Assembly: GCA_900546265.1 (NCBI GenBank)
Contig: URCA01000052.1
Location: forward strand, 1-18,602
Origin: an uncultured Oscillospiraceae bacterium
GTDB taxonomy: Bacteria > Bacillota > Clostridia > Oscillospirales > Acutalibacteraceae
DNA length: 18,602 bases
Reading direction: 5' to 3'
Shown here: positions 1-6,976 of the stretch, piece by piece
Layout: each line of letters begins with the position of its first letter
Numbering within the stretch: position 1 is the first letter of the stretch
Program-made: the position numbers and the translations under genes
Notes under the pieces: model-generated
The model's input: only the letters and a program-made list of their open reading frames with translations
Databases searched by the model: none
What the model was told of the DNA's origin: nothing

Positions 1-567
1 GGCGTAGCCCAGGCTCCCCGCGCCGTAGTTGGTGATTTCCGCCAGCCATTTGTTGGCCGCCGTGTACACCTGGTAGAGGATGTCGGGCGCTTCTCCCGGC
101 GGGACGGGCTTGTTCACGCCGAAGTAGACGTACCAGCTGTTGCCCTTCACCATCCGGTTGCCGTCCTCCTCGTCGAAGCGATAGGGCGACTCCCGGGTGT
201 CCACGTGGACGGCGGCCCGGCTGACCGCGCTGCCCACGTTCCAGCCGATGCCGGTGAACCCCACGTCCTCGGCGGCCAGCAGGATGGGCTTGCCCTGGTA
301 GCGGACCTCCCTGCCGTTTTCCATGTGCCAGCAGTTGATGTCCGCGGCCCGCCCCTCGGCGTGGCGGCTGGCCTTCGCGTCGGTGCGGTAGCCGCTGGTG
401 ATGATGATCTTGGTGCAGTCCAGCCGGGCGTAGAGTGCCTCCAGCTGGTCGATGAGCGTATCGTCTATCAGAATGTTGTCGTTGCCCGGCTCCGCGAACT
501 CCCGCACCTTAAAATGCGGCGAAAGCTGCGTGGCGCCGTCCTTTTTCAGGGAATAGGTGTGTACCAT
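1..567 (-). CDS. Phage endolysin, M15 peptidase (3' end outside window)
   Basis: The first 189 residues of a peptidoglycan peptidase of the M15_3 (D,D-/L,D-carboxypeptidase-like) type are visible. The start at 567 has the site AGGAAGGA about 7 nt upstream. Family signatures are an ITSGYRT segment (residues 56-62), the zinc-ligand motif SRHAEGRAADI (H69, D76) and a third ligand, H121, in AAVHVD. From about residue 162 the sequence (DILYQVYTAANKWLAEITNY) resembles the start of a cell-wall-binding repeat seen at the C-terminus of clostridial endolysins, so the enzyme probably has a catalytic plus binding architecture. It is the last visible gene of the minus-strand tail module, as expected for host lysis. 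No holin is seen between it and the tail fibre gene; one could lie further left. The family call is firm; the substrate bond is inferred. Confidence 0.88.
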   Translation of the reverse strand, partial: MVHTYSLKKDGATQLSPHFKVREFAEPGNDNILIDDTLIDQLEALYARLDCTKIIITSGYRTDAKASRHAEGRAADINCWHMENGREVRYQGKPILLAAEDVGFTGIGWNVGSAVSRAAVHVDTRESPYRFDEEDGNRMVKGNSWYVYFGVNKPVPPGEAPDILYQVYTAANKWLAEITNYGAGSLGYA

Positions 568-687
568 AAAACCGATCCTTCCTTTCGTGGAACAGGGAAC
601 GCGGGTAAACTGAAAAAGCAGTCCTTTACTTTATAATGTATGCCGCTGTGTCGGTGAAGTGCGTGAAAAAGGAGAACAGGCCTTCCC

Positions 688-2832
688 TTATACGCCGATA
701 GCCAGCCACGCGACGGTGAATCCGCCGGTGCCGCCGGTGCGTACGCCATACACCTTGCAGGTTGTAGAGGTCGGGTTGCTGATACCGACGTAGGTGGTTT
801 GCGGGATAGCCGTCCAAGGGGTTGCTAAAATCGCCGGAACGCCGGAAAAGCCCGTGGACGCGTAATTTACATCCACATATACCGGCACCCCGGCACTTTG
901 CGGCGCAATCCATACCGTGCCATGCGCGATTTTCAGGTTGCCCGCGTGCCAGACCGGCTCGTGATTGACTGTAACTTTGTCAGCCGATATGTCGACTTCG
1001 CTACCGCCGTCATAACGGGACAGATTGATAACCGCACTGTCGTCAGCATCCAAGCTATTCGGCATGGCTTGCAGAGTAACATGTGGCTGATCGCCAAGGG
1101 ATTGTATGTATACCCAAGGACTGCCGTATTGACTTTTATCTGTGTGCCGTAACAAGGCTGTAACTGAGTTGGGTGCTTTACCAAAGGTTAGGCGCTGATT
1201 GGTATTGCTTGCGTTGGAAATATCCAGCCCGACAAAATCAAAGGAATACCCTCCGGCAATTTCCTCCCGATAGGAGGTCATCTTAGCAGTGTGATCGCCA
1301 TTGCTACTTTTCAGTTCGGTGGCGAATTCCCCCACCATTTTCAGCACCTGCTCCACCGTGTCGTAGCCGAACACCGTTTTGCGGCCCTCGGTGCCCTTGG
1401 GGCTGTCGTAGATGGCCAGGCCCTCGGCGGTGAACTCCATGTAGCTGCTGACCTTGTCGTTGAGGAAATCCATGGTGATGCCGTCCTTGGTCTGCTGCAC
1501 GGCGGAGGAAATCACCGTGGTCTTGTCCGCCGCCGTTATCCACGCGCTGCCGTTCCATTCCCGCAGCACCGGCGGATCCGCCTCGTCCTGCCAGAGCCGC
1601 CCGGCTTCCGGGTTCTCCGGCGGCTCGGGGCCTATGTACGGCACCTGGGTGACGATCTCCGAAATCACCGATTTGCTGTGCTCCACGTCGGTTTCCAGCA
1701 CGTGGGATTTGCGGTTGAGCGCCTTCAGGCTTTCGCCGATCGCGCCCTTCTGCTCGCCGGCCTCCGCCGCCTTGCCGGTGGAGGCCAGGGTGTCCCGCAG
1801 CCCGCCGTTGTAGGTCAGCGTGTGGGTCATCACCGGCAGCGCGGCCGTCCGCCCGTCCCGCAGCGCGGCGGTCAGGATGTCCCCGGCCTGGACGGCCGGA
1901 TTGCCCCGGGCCTCGATCTCCATCGGCGCGTAGGGCCGCGCCCCCATCCCGTCCAGAATGTTCTGCATAATCGGCGCGTAATCGCTCATACTGTTCAGCC
2001 GGTAGAGCAGCGGGTTGCCGGTGATGACGTAGCTCACCCCCGGCTCGCCGATGGTGCGGCCCACGTCGCCTTCCTCCGCCCGCACTGTCAGCGCGGTGAT
2101 GGCGGGCACCGAAAAGCCCGCCTCCTTCACGGTGAAATAGTCGTCCAGCCCCAGCGGAGCGTCCGCGGCCGTATAGGATTTCAGCTCCAGTCTGCCGTTT
2201 CGATCCATCCGGGCGAAGCAGCCCGCCGCCTGGGCGATATAGGCCAGCAGATTGCGCCCGCTGGTTTCGCCCTCAAGAACGTTGCCGGGCACATAGGTGT
2301 TGTTTGGAAAAGTAATGCTGGTAAACTCCATATCCATCACATAGCACAAACCGGAAAACAAGGCGGCCAGGGTGTACGGCAGGTACAGCGTTCTGGCTTT
2401 CTCTCCGAAGCGCAGCACGGGGTTCGCCCCCTGCGTCTCGATGGTCACCGGCTGCTCCAGCCGCAGCATCCTGTCGCTGAGCTTCAGGGTGATTTTGCCG
2501 TCCTGGTTCTCCACCGAGGTGATGGCGAACACCCCCATGGGCACCGTTTCCTCCCCGTTTTCCGTCAGGAAGCCCAGATGGGGGATGAGCTCCTGCCCGG
2601 TCTGGAACACGCCGTCCAGCGCCCCGTCCAGGTTCAGCAGCACCGCCTCTGCCTCCGAGCAGGCGCACACCCCGGGGACGAGATCCTCCCCGCCGCCGCA
2701 CAGCTCCGTGATTTTCATGGACTGGATCACGTCGCCGCCGTATAATTTCTCATTGCCTCTGTAAAGATAGCCCACCACCCGCCGCTCGTCGGCGGTCGCG
2801 GCGGCCTGAAACGCTGGGGATACCGATACCAT
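688..2832 (-). CDS. Phage tail tip protein Tal / tail fibre (receptor-binding)
   Basis: A 714-residue minor structural protein. The start at 2832 is chosen because AAAGGATGG lies upstream; the open frame extends further without an RBS. The N-terminal ~370 residues read like the Tal/gp44-type baseplate hub of siphophages (RRVVGYLYRG, VFAITSVENQDGKITLKLSD, an all-beta hub). A linker follows with PPENPEAGRLWQDEADPPVL and the DGITMDFLNDKVSSYMEF segment common in Clostridia phage tail proteins. The C-terminus carries VWHAGN (residues 627-632), a tail-fibre signature, then a short beta-rich terminal domain ending in AWLAIGV, like lectin-type receptor-binding ends. From about 1310 leftward (residues ~508-714) the DNA is visibly less GC-rich than the rest of the gene, suggesting an exchanged host-range domain. 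It probably sits at the distal tail tip and binds the cell surface. Confidence 0.85.
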   Translation of the reverse strand: MVSVSPAFQAAATADERRVVGYLYRGNEKLYGGDVIQSMKITELCGGGEDLVPGVCACSEAEAVLLNLDGALDGVFQTGQELIPHLGFLTENGEETVPMGVFAITSVENQDGKITLKLSDRMLRLEQPVTIETQGANPVLRFGEKARTLYLPYTLAALFSGLCYVMDMEFTSITFPNNTYVPGNVLEGETSGRNLLAYIAQAAGCFARMDRNGRLELKSYTAADAPLGLDDYFTVKEAGFSVPAITALTVRAEEGDVGRTIGEPGVSYVITGNPLLYRLNSMSDYAPIMQNILDGMGARPYAPMEIEARGNPAVQAGDILTAALRDGRTAALPVMTHTLTYNGGLRDTLASTGKAAEAGEQKGAIGESLKALNRKSHVLETDVEHSKSVISEIVTQVPYIGPEPPENPEAGRLWQDEADPPVLREWNGSAWITAADKTTVISSAVQQTKDGITMDFLNDKVSSYMEFTAEGLAIYDSPKGTEGRKTVFGYDTVEQVLKMVGEFATELKSSNGDHTAKMTSYREEIAGGYSFDFVGLDISNASNTNQRLTFGKAPNSVTALLRHTDKSQYGSPWVYIQSLGDQPHVTLQAMPNSLDADDSAVINLSRYDGGSEVDISADKVTVNHEPVWHAGNLKIAHGTVWIAPQSAGVPVYVDVNYASTGFSGVPAILATPWTAIPQTTYVGISNPTSTTCKVYGVRTGGTGGFTVAWLAIGV

Positions 2833-2900
2833 AATGGTTACTCCATCCTTTCGCACGATATTGGAACGGTTGCACAACGTATAAATATACGCAGGGACAG

Positions 2901-2939
2901 GGGCGCTTTTGCAAAATCTTGCATTTTGCAAAAGCGCCC
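2901..2939. repeat. Perfect 17-bp inverted repeat after the DUF6711-like gene
   Basis: The arms 2901-2917 (GGGCGCTTTTGCAAAAT) and 2923-2939 are exact reverse complements around the 5-nt loop CTTGC. The hairpin lies 2 nt past the stop codon of the 129-aa gene on its transcribed strand and upstream of the tail fibre gene. No T-tract follows it on either strand, so it is not a standard intrinsic terminator. An mRNA-stabilising or processing hairpin is a reasonable guess. Confidence 0.8.
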
Positions 2940-2941
2940 GC

Positions 2942-3331
2942 CTACCTTTCCACAAACGTCAGGCTCAGGCCGTTCCACAGCCTTTTGGCCGGGTCATAGC
3001 GGACCATGTCCACCCCCCGATCCTGCACGTAAAACTGCCGGGTGGCCTCCCCCTCCAGGGGGTCGGGATAGGTGATGTAGACGTACAGGGGGGAGACGGC
3101 CTGTAAAATGGTGCGCAGCTCCTTGTCTGTCAGCGCGTTGTAGGACAGGGACAGCGTGCGCTTGGTGCCGATCCGGTCCCGCACCACCAGCCCCGACGCG
3201 CTGCGCTGCTCCGAAGCCGTCAGGTCGGAGAGGCTGACGTTGAAGGCGGCGGGGGTCTTCAAATCTGTCAGGTTCCAGGTGTCCTCACCGATGGAATCGC
3301 CGATGAGCAAAAATTTTGGGTAGTACCGCAT
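2942..3331 (-). CDS. DUF6711-like phage tail protein
   Basis: A 129-residue protein with start at 3331, preceded by AAAGGAG at ideal spacing. The pattern recalls the DUF6711 family of Firmicutes prophages: NVSLSDLTASEQRSASG (31-47), VRDRIGTKR (50-58), TYPDP (88-92) and a C-terminal WNGLSLTFVE (119-128). These short beta-rich proteins sit between the tape measure and Tal genes, the slot usually held by the distal tail protein, so a role at the tail tip is inferred from position. The 119 bp between the tape measure stop and this start hold no gene. The family call comes from memory of the conserved pattern; a profile search would confirm it. Confidence 0.68.
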   Translation of the reverse strand: MRYYPKFLLIGDSIGEDTWNLTDLKTPAAFNVSLSDLTASEQRSASGLVVRDRIGTKRTLSLSYNALTDKELRTILQAVSPLYVYITYPDPLEGEATRQFYVQDRGVDMVRYDPAKRLWNGLSLTFVER

Positions 3332-3450
3332 AGGTGGCTCCTTTCCCGGTAGAAATTTCCAAAATCCGACTTGCCGGAATGCCCGGCTTGTAGTATACTG
3401 GTAAATAGGAAAATGCTGGAATCCGCTTTTGCGCGGGATCAATGGGAAAA

Positions 3451-4728
3451 TCAGACCAGAATGGGGCAGCGGCCTGTCCGGCGGGTGATGGCGTTGACGT
3501 TGTCCGACACCACCTCGGCCACCTTCGTGCCGTCCAGGATCAGCTGGATGACCCCGCCGCCGTTCTGGCCCATGGCGGCCTTCACCGCGCGGTAAACGCC
3601 GGCGGACACCGATTCGACGATTTGGTCGTTGTTGACCACCGCCGAGCGGGAACCGATGGTTCCCACCAGCTCCGGCCCCGCCTCCCGGGCAATGAACATC
3701 TGGCCCATAGAGGGGAAGCCGCCGGAGGCAGCTCTTTTTATATCTGGTGGATTTACATTAATATTGATACCGAAATCGGCAGAGGTTACTCCATTGGTAG
3801 AATGTCCAGATAGTTTTACAACAAGATAGAGGGCTTTTGCCGCGATCACAGCTGCTGTAGCTATAAACAAAAGGCCTGCACCGGCGGCTAATAAGCCTAC
3901 TCCAGCATATAGCATACCAGTGCCGCAGATTGAACCAGCGCCTCCTAGCGCCGTAATCATGCCGACAACAGAAGAGGCTATGCCTAAAAGGGTACCAATG
4001 ATTCCTAAAGCATCCCCGAATCCACCCGAAAGCTGAGATATTTGGGAAACTGTAGGGCCTAAAGCTTTTTCTATGGCCCCGAAAGTAAGACATACAGTTC
4101 CTCCCATGATTGTAGCAGCCCCTCCAATGAGGGCAAAAGCGGTGGCAAAGCAGCCTGAGATGGCGGTAGCAGTTATTGCACTGCCAGAACTCATAAAGGC
4201 GAATGCGGTTGTAATTCCGAGCAGCATGCTGGTAATCGTTAATCCGAATGCAGCGCTGATATTGCTAAAGCTAACTGAAAAAATCGATTCTAGAATAAGA
4301 CAACTGGCTCCAACCCCCGCGTTTAATAACATTGTGCCCGTCAACATGGCAGCAATGGTTGCCATAAACATATCTGAGATAAGCAGGCCGGTACTTTGAA
4401 AATAAGATCCTATGTTTATAGATGTTTGTAGACAGCCTGTATCCAACAAAAGTGTTGCCGAGCTGAAGTTACCCACGAAATTTGAAGCACATGTAGCAGC
4501 GGAGGCATCAATACCGGCAAAGGCGGTGCTAAATGATGTGCCCACTGATAAGGCTGATGTATCAAATGCAGTTGTAGCGGCAATAGCAGTTTGATCGAAA
4601 ACCGGAGATAGCCCAGCCACCTGTGTTTCGAATGTGGCTCGAAAAACATTAGCGGATGTAGCTGCGGCTTGCTCAAATTGTGTTAGGCTACTCAATAGAG
4701 CATTGACATCGAATGATGTATTGGCCAA
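3451..4728 (-). CDS. Phage tail tape measure protein (short, mosaic)
   Basis: A 425-residue protein beginning with TTG at 4728; AAAGGAG lies 7 nt upstream. The C-terminal ~95 residues (ASGGFPSMGQMFIAREAG, VVNNDQIVESVSAGVYRAV, DGTKVAEVVSDNVNA) are typical of tape measure ends in Clostridia phages. The N-terminal part is Ala/Gly/Ser-rich and hydrophobic. Phe recurs every 11 residues at 33, 44, 55, 66, 88, 110, 121, 154, 176 and 198, the 11-residue aromatic spacing known from tape measures. Strong hydrophobic stretches at about 240-310 fit the membrane-active segment of the family. At 425 residues it is short for the family; at the usual ~0.15 nm per residue it implies a tail near 60 nm. DNA for residues 1 to ~331 is AT-rich while the 3' end is GC-rich, so the gene is a mosaic. 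The chaperone G/GT encoded upstream is its expected partner. Confidence 0.85.
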   Translation of the reverse strand: MANTSFDVNALLSSLTQFEQAAATSANVFRATFETQVAGLSPVFDQTAIAATTAFDTSALSVGTSFSTAFAGIDASAATCASNFVGNFSSATLLLDTGCLQTSINIGSYFQSTGLLISDMFMATIAAMLTGTMLLNAGVGASCLILESIFSVSFSNISAAFGLTITSMLLGITTAFAFMSSGSAITATAISGCFATAFALIGGAATIMGGTVCLTFGAIEKALGPTVSQISQLSGGFGDALGIIGTLLGIASSVVGMITALGGAGSICGTGMLYAGVGLLAAGAGLLFIATAAVIAAKALYLVVKLSGHSTNGVTSADFGININVNPPDIKRAASGGFPSMGQMFIAREAGPELVGTIGSRSAVVNNDQIVESVSAGVYRAVKAAMGQNGGGVIQLILDGTKVAEVVSDNVNAITRRTGRCPILV

Positions 4729-4834
4729 GACGATTCTCCTTTCTTTATTATTAAAAATTTAGATTAGTAGGGGGCTGTTTGTAACGAAAAAATATAAATG
4801 GATTAAGTATGGCCTTATCATATTACAATGCATA

Positions 4835-5257
4835 ATGCTAGTAATATTAGTAGTGTGTTTAGTATTGTTTCTTACTGGGAAAATCCCTTATGAAATCAAC
4901 ATGCTGTTTGTCATATTAAACTCTATTGTGGTGATAGCACTAGCTCTTTATATGAGATGGTTTCGTAAGCAGGAAATGCTATGGAACTCTATTGAGTACC
5001 GCGTAAATGCCAGAATTGATGGCAAAAGACGTGTGCCTGTACTTGATCTACATTCACCTAGATGGCCTCCTGCCGGTGCTTATGTTGTATTGTGTGTTTT
5101 TGAAAATGGGATTTCAAAGGAGATCGTTGTACCAGAAAATTTATATTCTGCATTACCGATTGGACAATGTGGTATTTTAACTTTTAGAGAAAATACTAAT
5201 AACGCATGGTTAATTAAATTTGAGCCGTTTCCATACTATATGTCGCCGCTCTACTAG
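4835..5257 (+). CDS. Two-TM membrane protein, DUF2500-like, cargo in tail operon
   Basis: Plus-strand, AT-rich gene inserted between the chaperone and tape measure genes of a minus-strand operon. The first ATG is at 4835, but no ribosome site precedes it and it would start inside the first membrane segment. The frame is open back to 4763. Translation from ACG 4784, about 9 nt after a GGGGG run, would give a typical KKYKWIKYG amino end before the helix (157 residues), so the true or ancestral start is probably there. From 4835 (140 aa), hydrophobic segments cover residues 1-14 and about 21-40, followed by a ~95-residue soluble domain. Its YVVLCVFENGISKEIVVPE ... LPIGQCGILTF pattern resembles DUF2500-type proteins. 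Function unknown. Its place between chaperone and tape measure matches the moron gp15 of phage HK97, a superinfection-exclusion membrane protein; homology is not claimed. Confidence 0.7.
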   Translation: MLVILVVCLVLFLTGKIPYEINMLFVILNSIVVIALALYMRWFRKQEMLWNSIEYRVNARIDGKRRVPVLDLHSPRWPPAGAYVVLCVFENGISKEIVVPENLYSALPIGQCGILTFRENTNNAWLIKFEPFPYYMSPLY

Positions 5258-5258
5258 T

Positions 5259-5920
5259 TTAATTTGAATTGTGAACATCTCGCCATTCTTTTGCATAAGT
5301 ATTGACACGTTCTTTAATTTCCCACCAGTTCTGCTGCTCTTTTTTCTCGAATAATTTCGGGAACGCGTCTTCAAGCGTTGGATACCTTTTGGGATCGTTC
5401 ATAGCTATACCTGCCAGTGCCGCGCCATTGTATACGATCCAGGCGAGAAGCCGGGCAAATTCTTGTGTTCGTTCCTGATGGGCTTGAGAGGCTAGGGCAA
5501 TCTCCTCGACACTCATGGTTCCGATATCTCTCCAAGAAACACCGGAAGCTAAGGCGGTGTAATAGAGATATTCCGGGTAGTGTTCATGCGGGTCAGGCGC
5601 GTCTACGCCTGACCCTTTTTGAAAAAACCCGAGACCTCGAACAGGCCGTTGACCTCCTGCATCAGCTCCTCGATGGAGCGCCCCTCGTCGATGTAATCGT
5701 CGAACAGCGCCGTCGCCTTTTCCATGGAGAACCCGGCGTTCAGCGGCTGCATGGCCCCCCACAGGATGGTGGTGATGGTCTCCACCATGTTGTCCTGGAT
5801 GTGCTCCAGCGCCGCGAACAGGGACTTGCCCAGCTTCTTCTCGATGGCCATAATGGCGCTCGCGGTCAGGCGCAGCTTGTAGTCCTCGCCGCCGACGGTC
5901 AATGTATAGAATTTATTCAT
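5259..5920 (-). CDS. Tail assembly chaperone GT (-1 frameshift product)
   Basis: Fusion of the 105-codon G frame with an overlapping -1 frame. Ribosomes slipping at T_TTT_TTC (5627-5621) leave the zero frame after residue 100 and read 120 more codons to the TAA at 5259-5261, about 220 residues in all. The added T part includes HEHYPEYLYYTALASGVSW, a SVEEIALASQAHQERT helix and a C-terminal EQQNWWEIKERVNTYAKEW. No separate start or ribosome site suits the downstream frame, and its only long reading upstream of the slip site is antisense-like noise, so frameshifting is the sensible route. In phage lambda, G and GT are made in a set ratio and escort the tape measure while the tube polymerises. 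DNA of the T part is more AT-rich than that of the G part, with the change near the frameshift hairpin. Confidence 0.85.
5590..5627 (-). promoter_or_regulatory. Programmed -1 frameshift signal (slippery site plus hairpin)
   Basis: Slippery heptamer T TTT TTC (5627-5621) is exactly in the zero frame of the G chaperone. A 5-nt spacer AAAAA (5620-5616) is followed by a perfect 10-bp stem GGGTCAGGCG (5615-5606) pairing with 5599-5590 around a 6-nt loop. The spacer, stem and frame geometry match known -1 frameshift elements, and the -1 frame continues into the T domain of the tail chaperone. Confidence 0.92.
5603..5920 (-). CDS. Tail assembly chaperone G (zero-frame product)
   Basis: A 105-residue protein with start ATG at 5920, 8 nt after AAAGGAG. 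It begins MNKFYTLTVGGEDYKLRLTA and continues with helical segments around AIMAIEKKLGKSLFAALEHI and SIEELMQEVNGLFEV, the usual look of siphophage G-type chaperones. The zero-frame stop (5603-5605) falls inside the loop of the hairpin that stimulates frameshifting into the GT form. It lies directly downstream of the tail tube gene and upstream of the tape measure gene, as in most siphophages. It is expected to be cytoplasmic and absent from the finished tail. Confidence 0.87.
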   Translation of the reverse strand: MNKFYTLTVGGEDYKLRLTASAIMAIEKKLGKSLFAALEHIQDNMVETITTILWGAMQPLNAGFSMEKATALFDDYIDEGRSIEELMQEVNGLFEVSGFFKKGQA

Positions 5921-5957
5921 GCGTCTCGCTCCTTTGTAAGTGTGAATCGTGGTAGAA

Positions 5958-5985
5958 AACGGGGCCGGCCATCGCCGGCCCCGTT
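5958..5985 (-). terminator. Hairpin terminator/attenuator after tail tube gene
   Basis: Perfect 12-bp stem (5985-5974 with 5969-5958), 4-nt loop, read on the minus strand 20 nt beyond the tail tube stop and followed by a short TTTTC run shared with the stem end. It lies between the tail tube gene and the chaperone gene, where partial termination would keep tube protein in excess over chaperone. The strength is uncertain because the T-tract is short. Confidence 0.7.
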
Positions 5986-6004
5986 CCGCTTGTGTCGTGG
6001 TTCT

Positions 6005-6436
6005 TTAGGCGGGGTTGGTCACCTTGATGTCGCTCTGCAGCACCATGGTGCAGCTGAAGGTCAGCGCGCCGTTGAGGGTGCCGGCGTCCATCTTGACGGC
6101 GGGCACCGCGTCGAACTCATGGGCCGTGCCGTCGGGATAGGTCAGCTGGAAGGTGGCGGCGGTGCCGGCGTCGGCCAGCCCCTTGAGCACCCGGTAACTG
6201 GAATCGGCGCTGGAATTGTCGTACAGGAACTTGAACACCAGGTCGCCCAGATCCACGGTGCCGGGCACGAACTTCTTGACCTTGTCGGACAGGACGGTGA
6301 CGTCGATTTTTTCCGGGGCGCCGCCGAATTCCGGGACTTCCATCAGGAATTCCAGCTCTTTGAAGACGGCGGAATCGTCGGAGCCGGTTTTGTAGGAGAT
6401 CTTGGTGCTGTTGGCAGACAGTCTGTTCATGGTCAT
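6005..6436 (-). CDS. Phage major tail (tube) protein
   Basis: A 143-residue protein with the sequence pattern of siphophage tail tube proteins: an N-terminal KELEFLMEVPEFGGAPEKID strand, then VTVLSDKVKKFVPGTVDLGD, FLYDNS, a QLTYPDGTAHEFDAV hairpin region and a C-terminal LTFSCTMVLQSDIKV strand. Many copies should stack as hexameric rings to form the tube around the tape measure. ATG at 6436 (MTMNRL) and ATG at 6430 are both possible; AAAGGA ends 4 nt before the first and 10 nt before the second. It is followed by a strong hairpin and then the chaperone gene, the standard tail order. No internal break is seen. Confidence 0.87.
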   Translation of the reverse strand: MTMNRLSANSTKISYKTGSDDSAVFKELEFLMEVPEFGGAPEKIDVTVLSDKVKKFVPGTVDLGDLVFKFLYDNSSADSSYRVLKGLADAGTAATFQLTYPDGTAHEFDAVPAVKMDAGTLNGALTFSCTMVLQSDIKVTNPA

Positions 6437-6447
6437 GACATCCTTTC

Positions 6448-6660
6448 TTAATTGGCTGTGGTTTCTTTGCGGATGAACTCCAAAGGAACGGACGCGAAGG
6501 CGCCGTCGTCCAGCAGCACGATTCCCGTCGGGACCGTTTTGCCGTCCTCCTCTTCGCTGGCTGTATCCAGCAGCAGGCCGGCTTTCTGCGTGCCGATATA
6601 CTCCTTGGCCGTGATATCCCAGCTTCTGTCCAGCAGGCAGGTGACGCGGATAGATTCCAT
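6448..6660 (-). CDS. Small tail-region protein of unknown function
   Basis: A 70-residue acidic protein with no domain I can name; it ends 11 nt before the tail tube gene. ATG at 6660 is preferred because AGGAAG lies 8 nt upstream; GTG at 6669 would sit only about 2 nt after the GGAAGG core. The sequence looks beta-rich (MESIRVTCLLDR, PTGIVLLDDGAFASVPLEF). Small genes in this slot are common in Clostridia prophages. It is the most upstream intact gene of the tail module: beyond it the sequence turns AT-rich and no head or neck gene remains. A short minus-strand frame ending in TAG at 6677 may be the stub of the next gene, but I cannot identify it. Confidence 0.65.
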   Translation of the reverse strand: MESIRVTCLLDRSWDITAKEYIGTQKAGLLLDTASEEEDGKTVPTGIVLLDDGAFASVPLEFIRKETTAN

Positions 6661-6837
6661 CTTGTTCACTTCCTTCCTATGGCGGAAACCGGAAGAGGCC
6701 GCGGACCCTCCGCGCCTCGCCTTCCCGTCCGGCTCCTGTATTCAATTTACCACCCAAGTCGGACCCATGACCGGCACCCATGCTATAAAATTGGGGAAAT
6801 TTTTTGGCATTTGTGAAAAATTTACACACGTTACCGC

Positions 6838-6866
6838 TTGCAGCCCGCTTCCCAGTCAGGTATACT
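6838..6866 (+). promoter_or_regulatory. Sigma-70 promoter for the plus-strand cargo genes
   Basis: TTGCAG (6838-6843), 17-bp spacer, TATACT (6861-6866), close to consensus. Transcription would begin near 6873 and run into the exported-protein genes at 6977 and 7672, opposite to the tail operon. The rest of 6670-6976 has no convincing gene. It holds a 10-codon frame (6920-6952, GAGGTG 8 nt before its ATG) that could be a leader peptide or chance. Confidence 0.7.
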
Positions 6867-6976
6867 GAAGGTAATGGAAAAGCCTGGAAGACGAAGCCTT
6901 TACTAGAGGTGCATACCGCATGAAAAGAAGAGGGAATATGTATTTGGGCTAAAGCTAAAATGAAGGGTTGAGAACA

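Noticed and set aside
1291..2745. A 484-codon plus-strand open frame opposite the tail-fibre gene
   Set aside because: Arg/His/Gly/Pro-rich translation typical of the antisense of a GC-rich gene, no ribosome site, no recognisable domain. The opposite strand encodes a clear phage protein.
2901..2939. Hairpin as an intrinsic terminator
   Set aside because: There is no T-tract on either side, and transcription of the tail fibre gene downstream would have to pass it.
3392..3399. TATACT box upstream of the DUF6711-like gene as an internal promoter
   Set aside because: No credible -35 hexamer at 16-18 bp; the sequence is self-complementary (AGTATACT) and may be chance.
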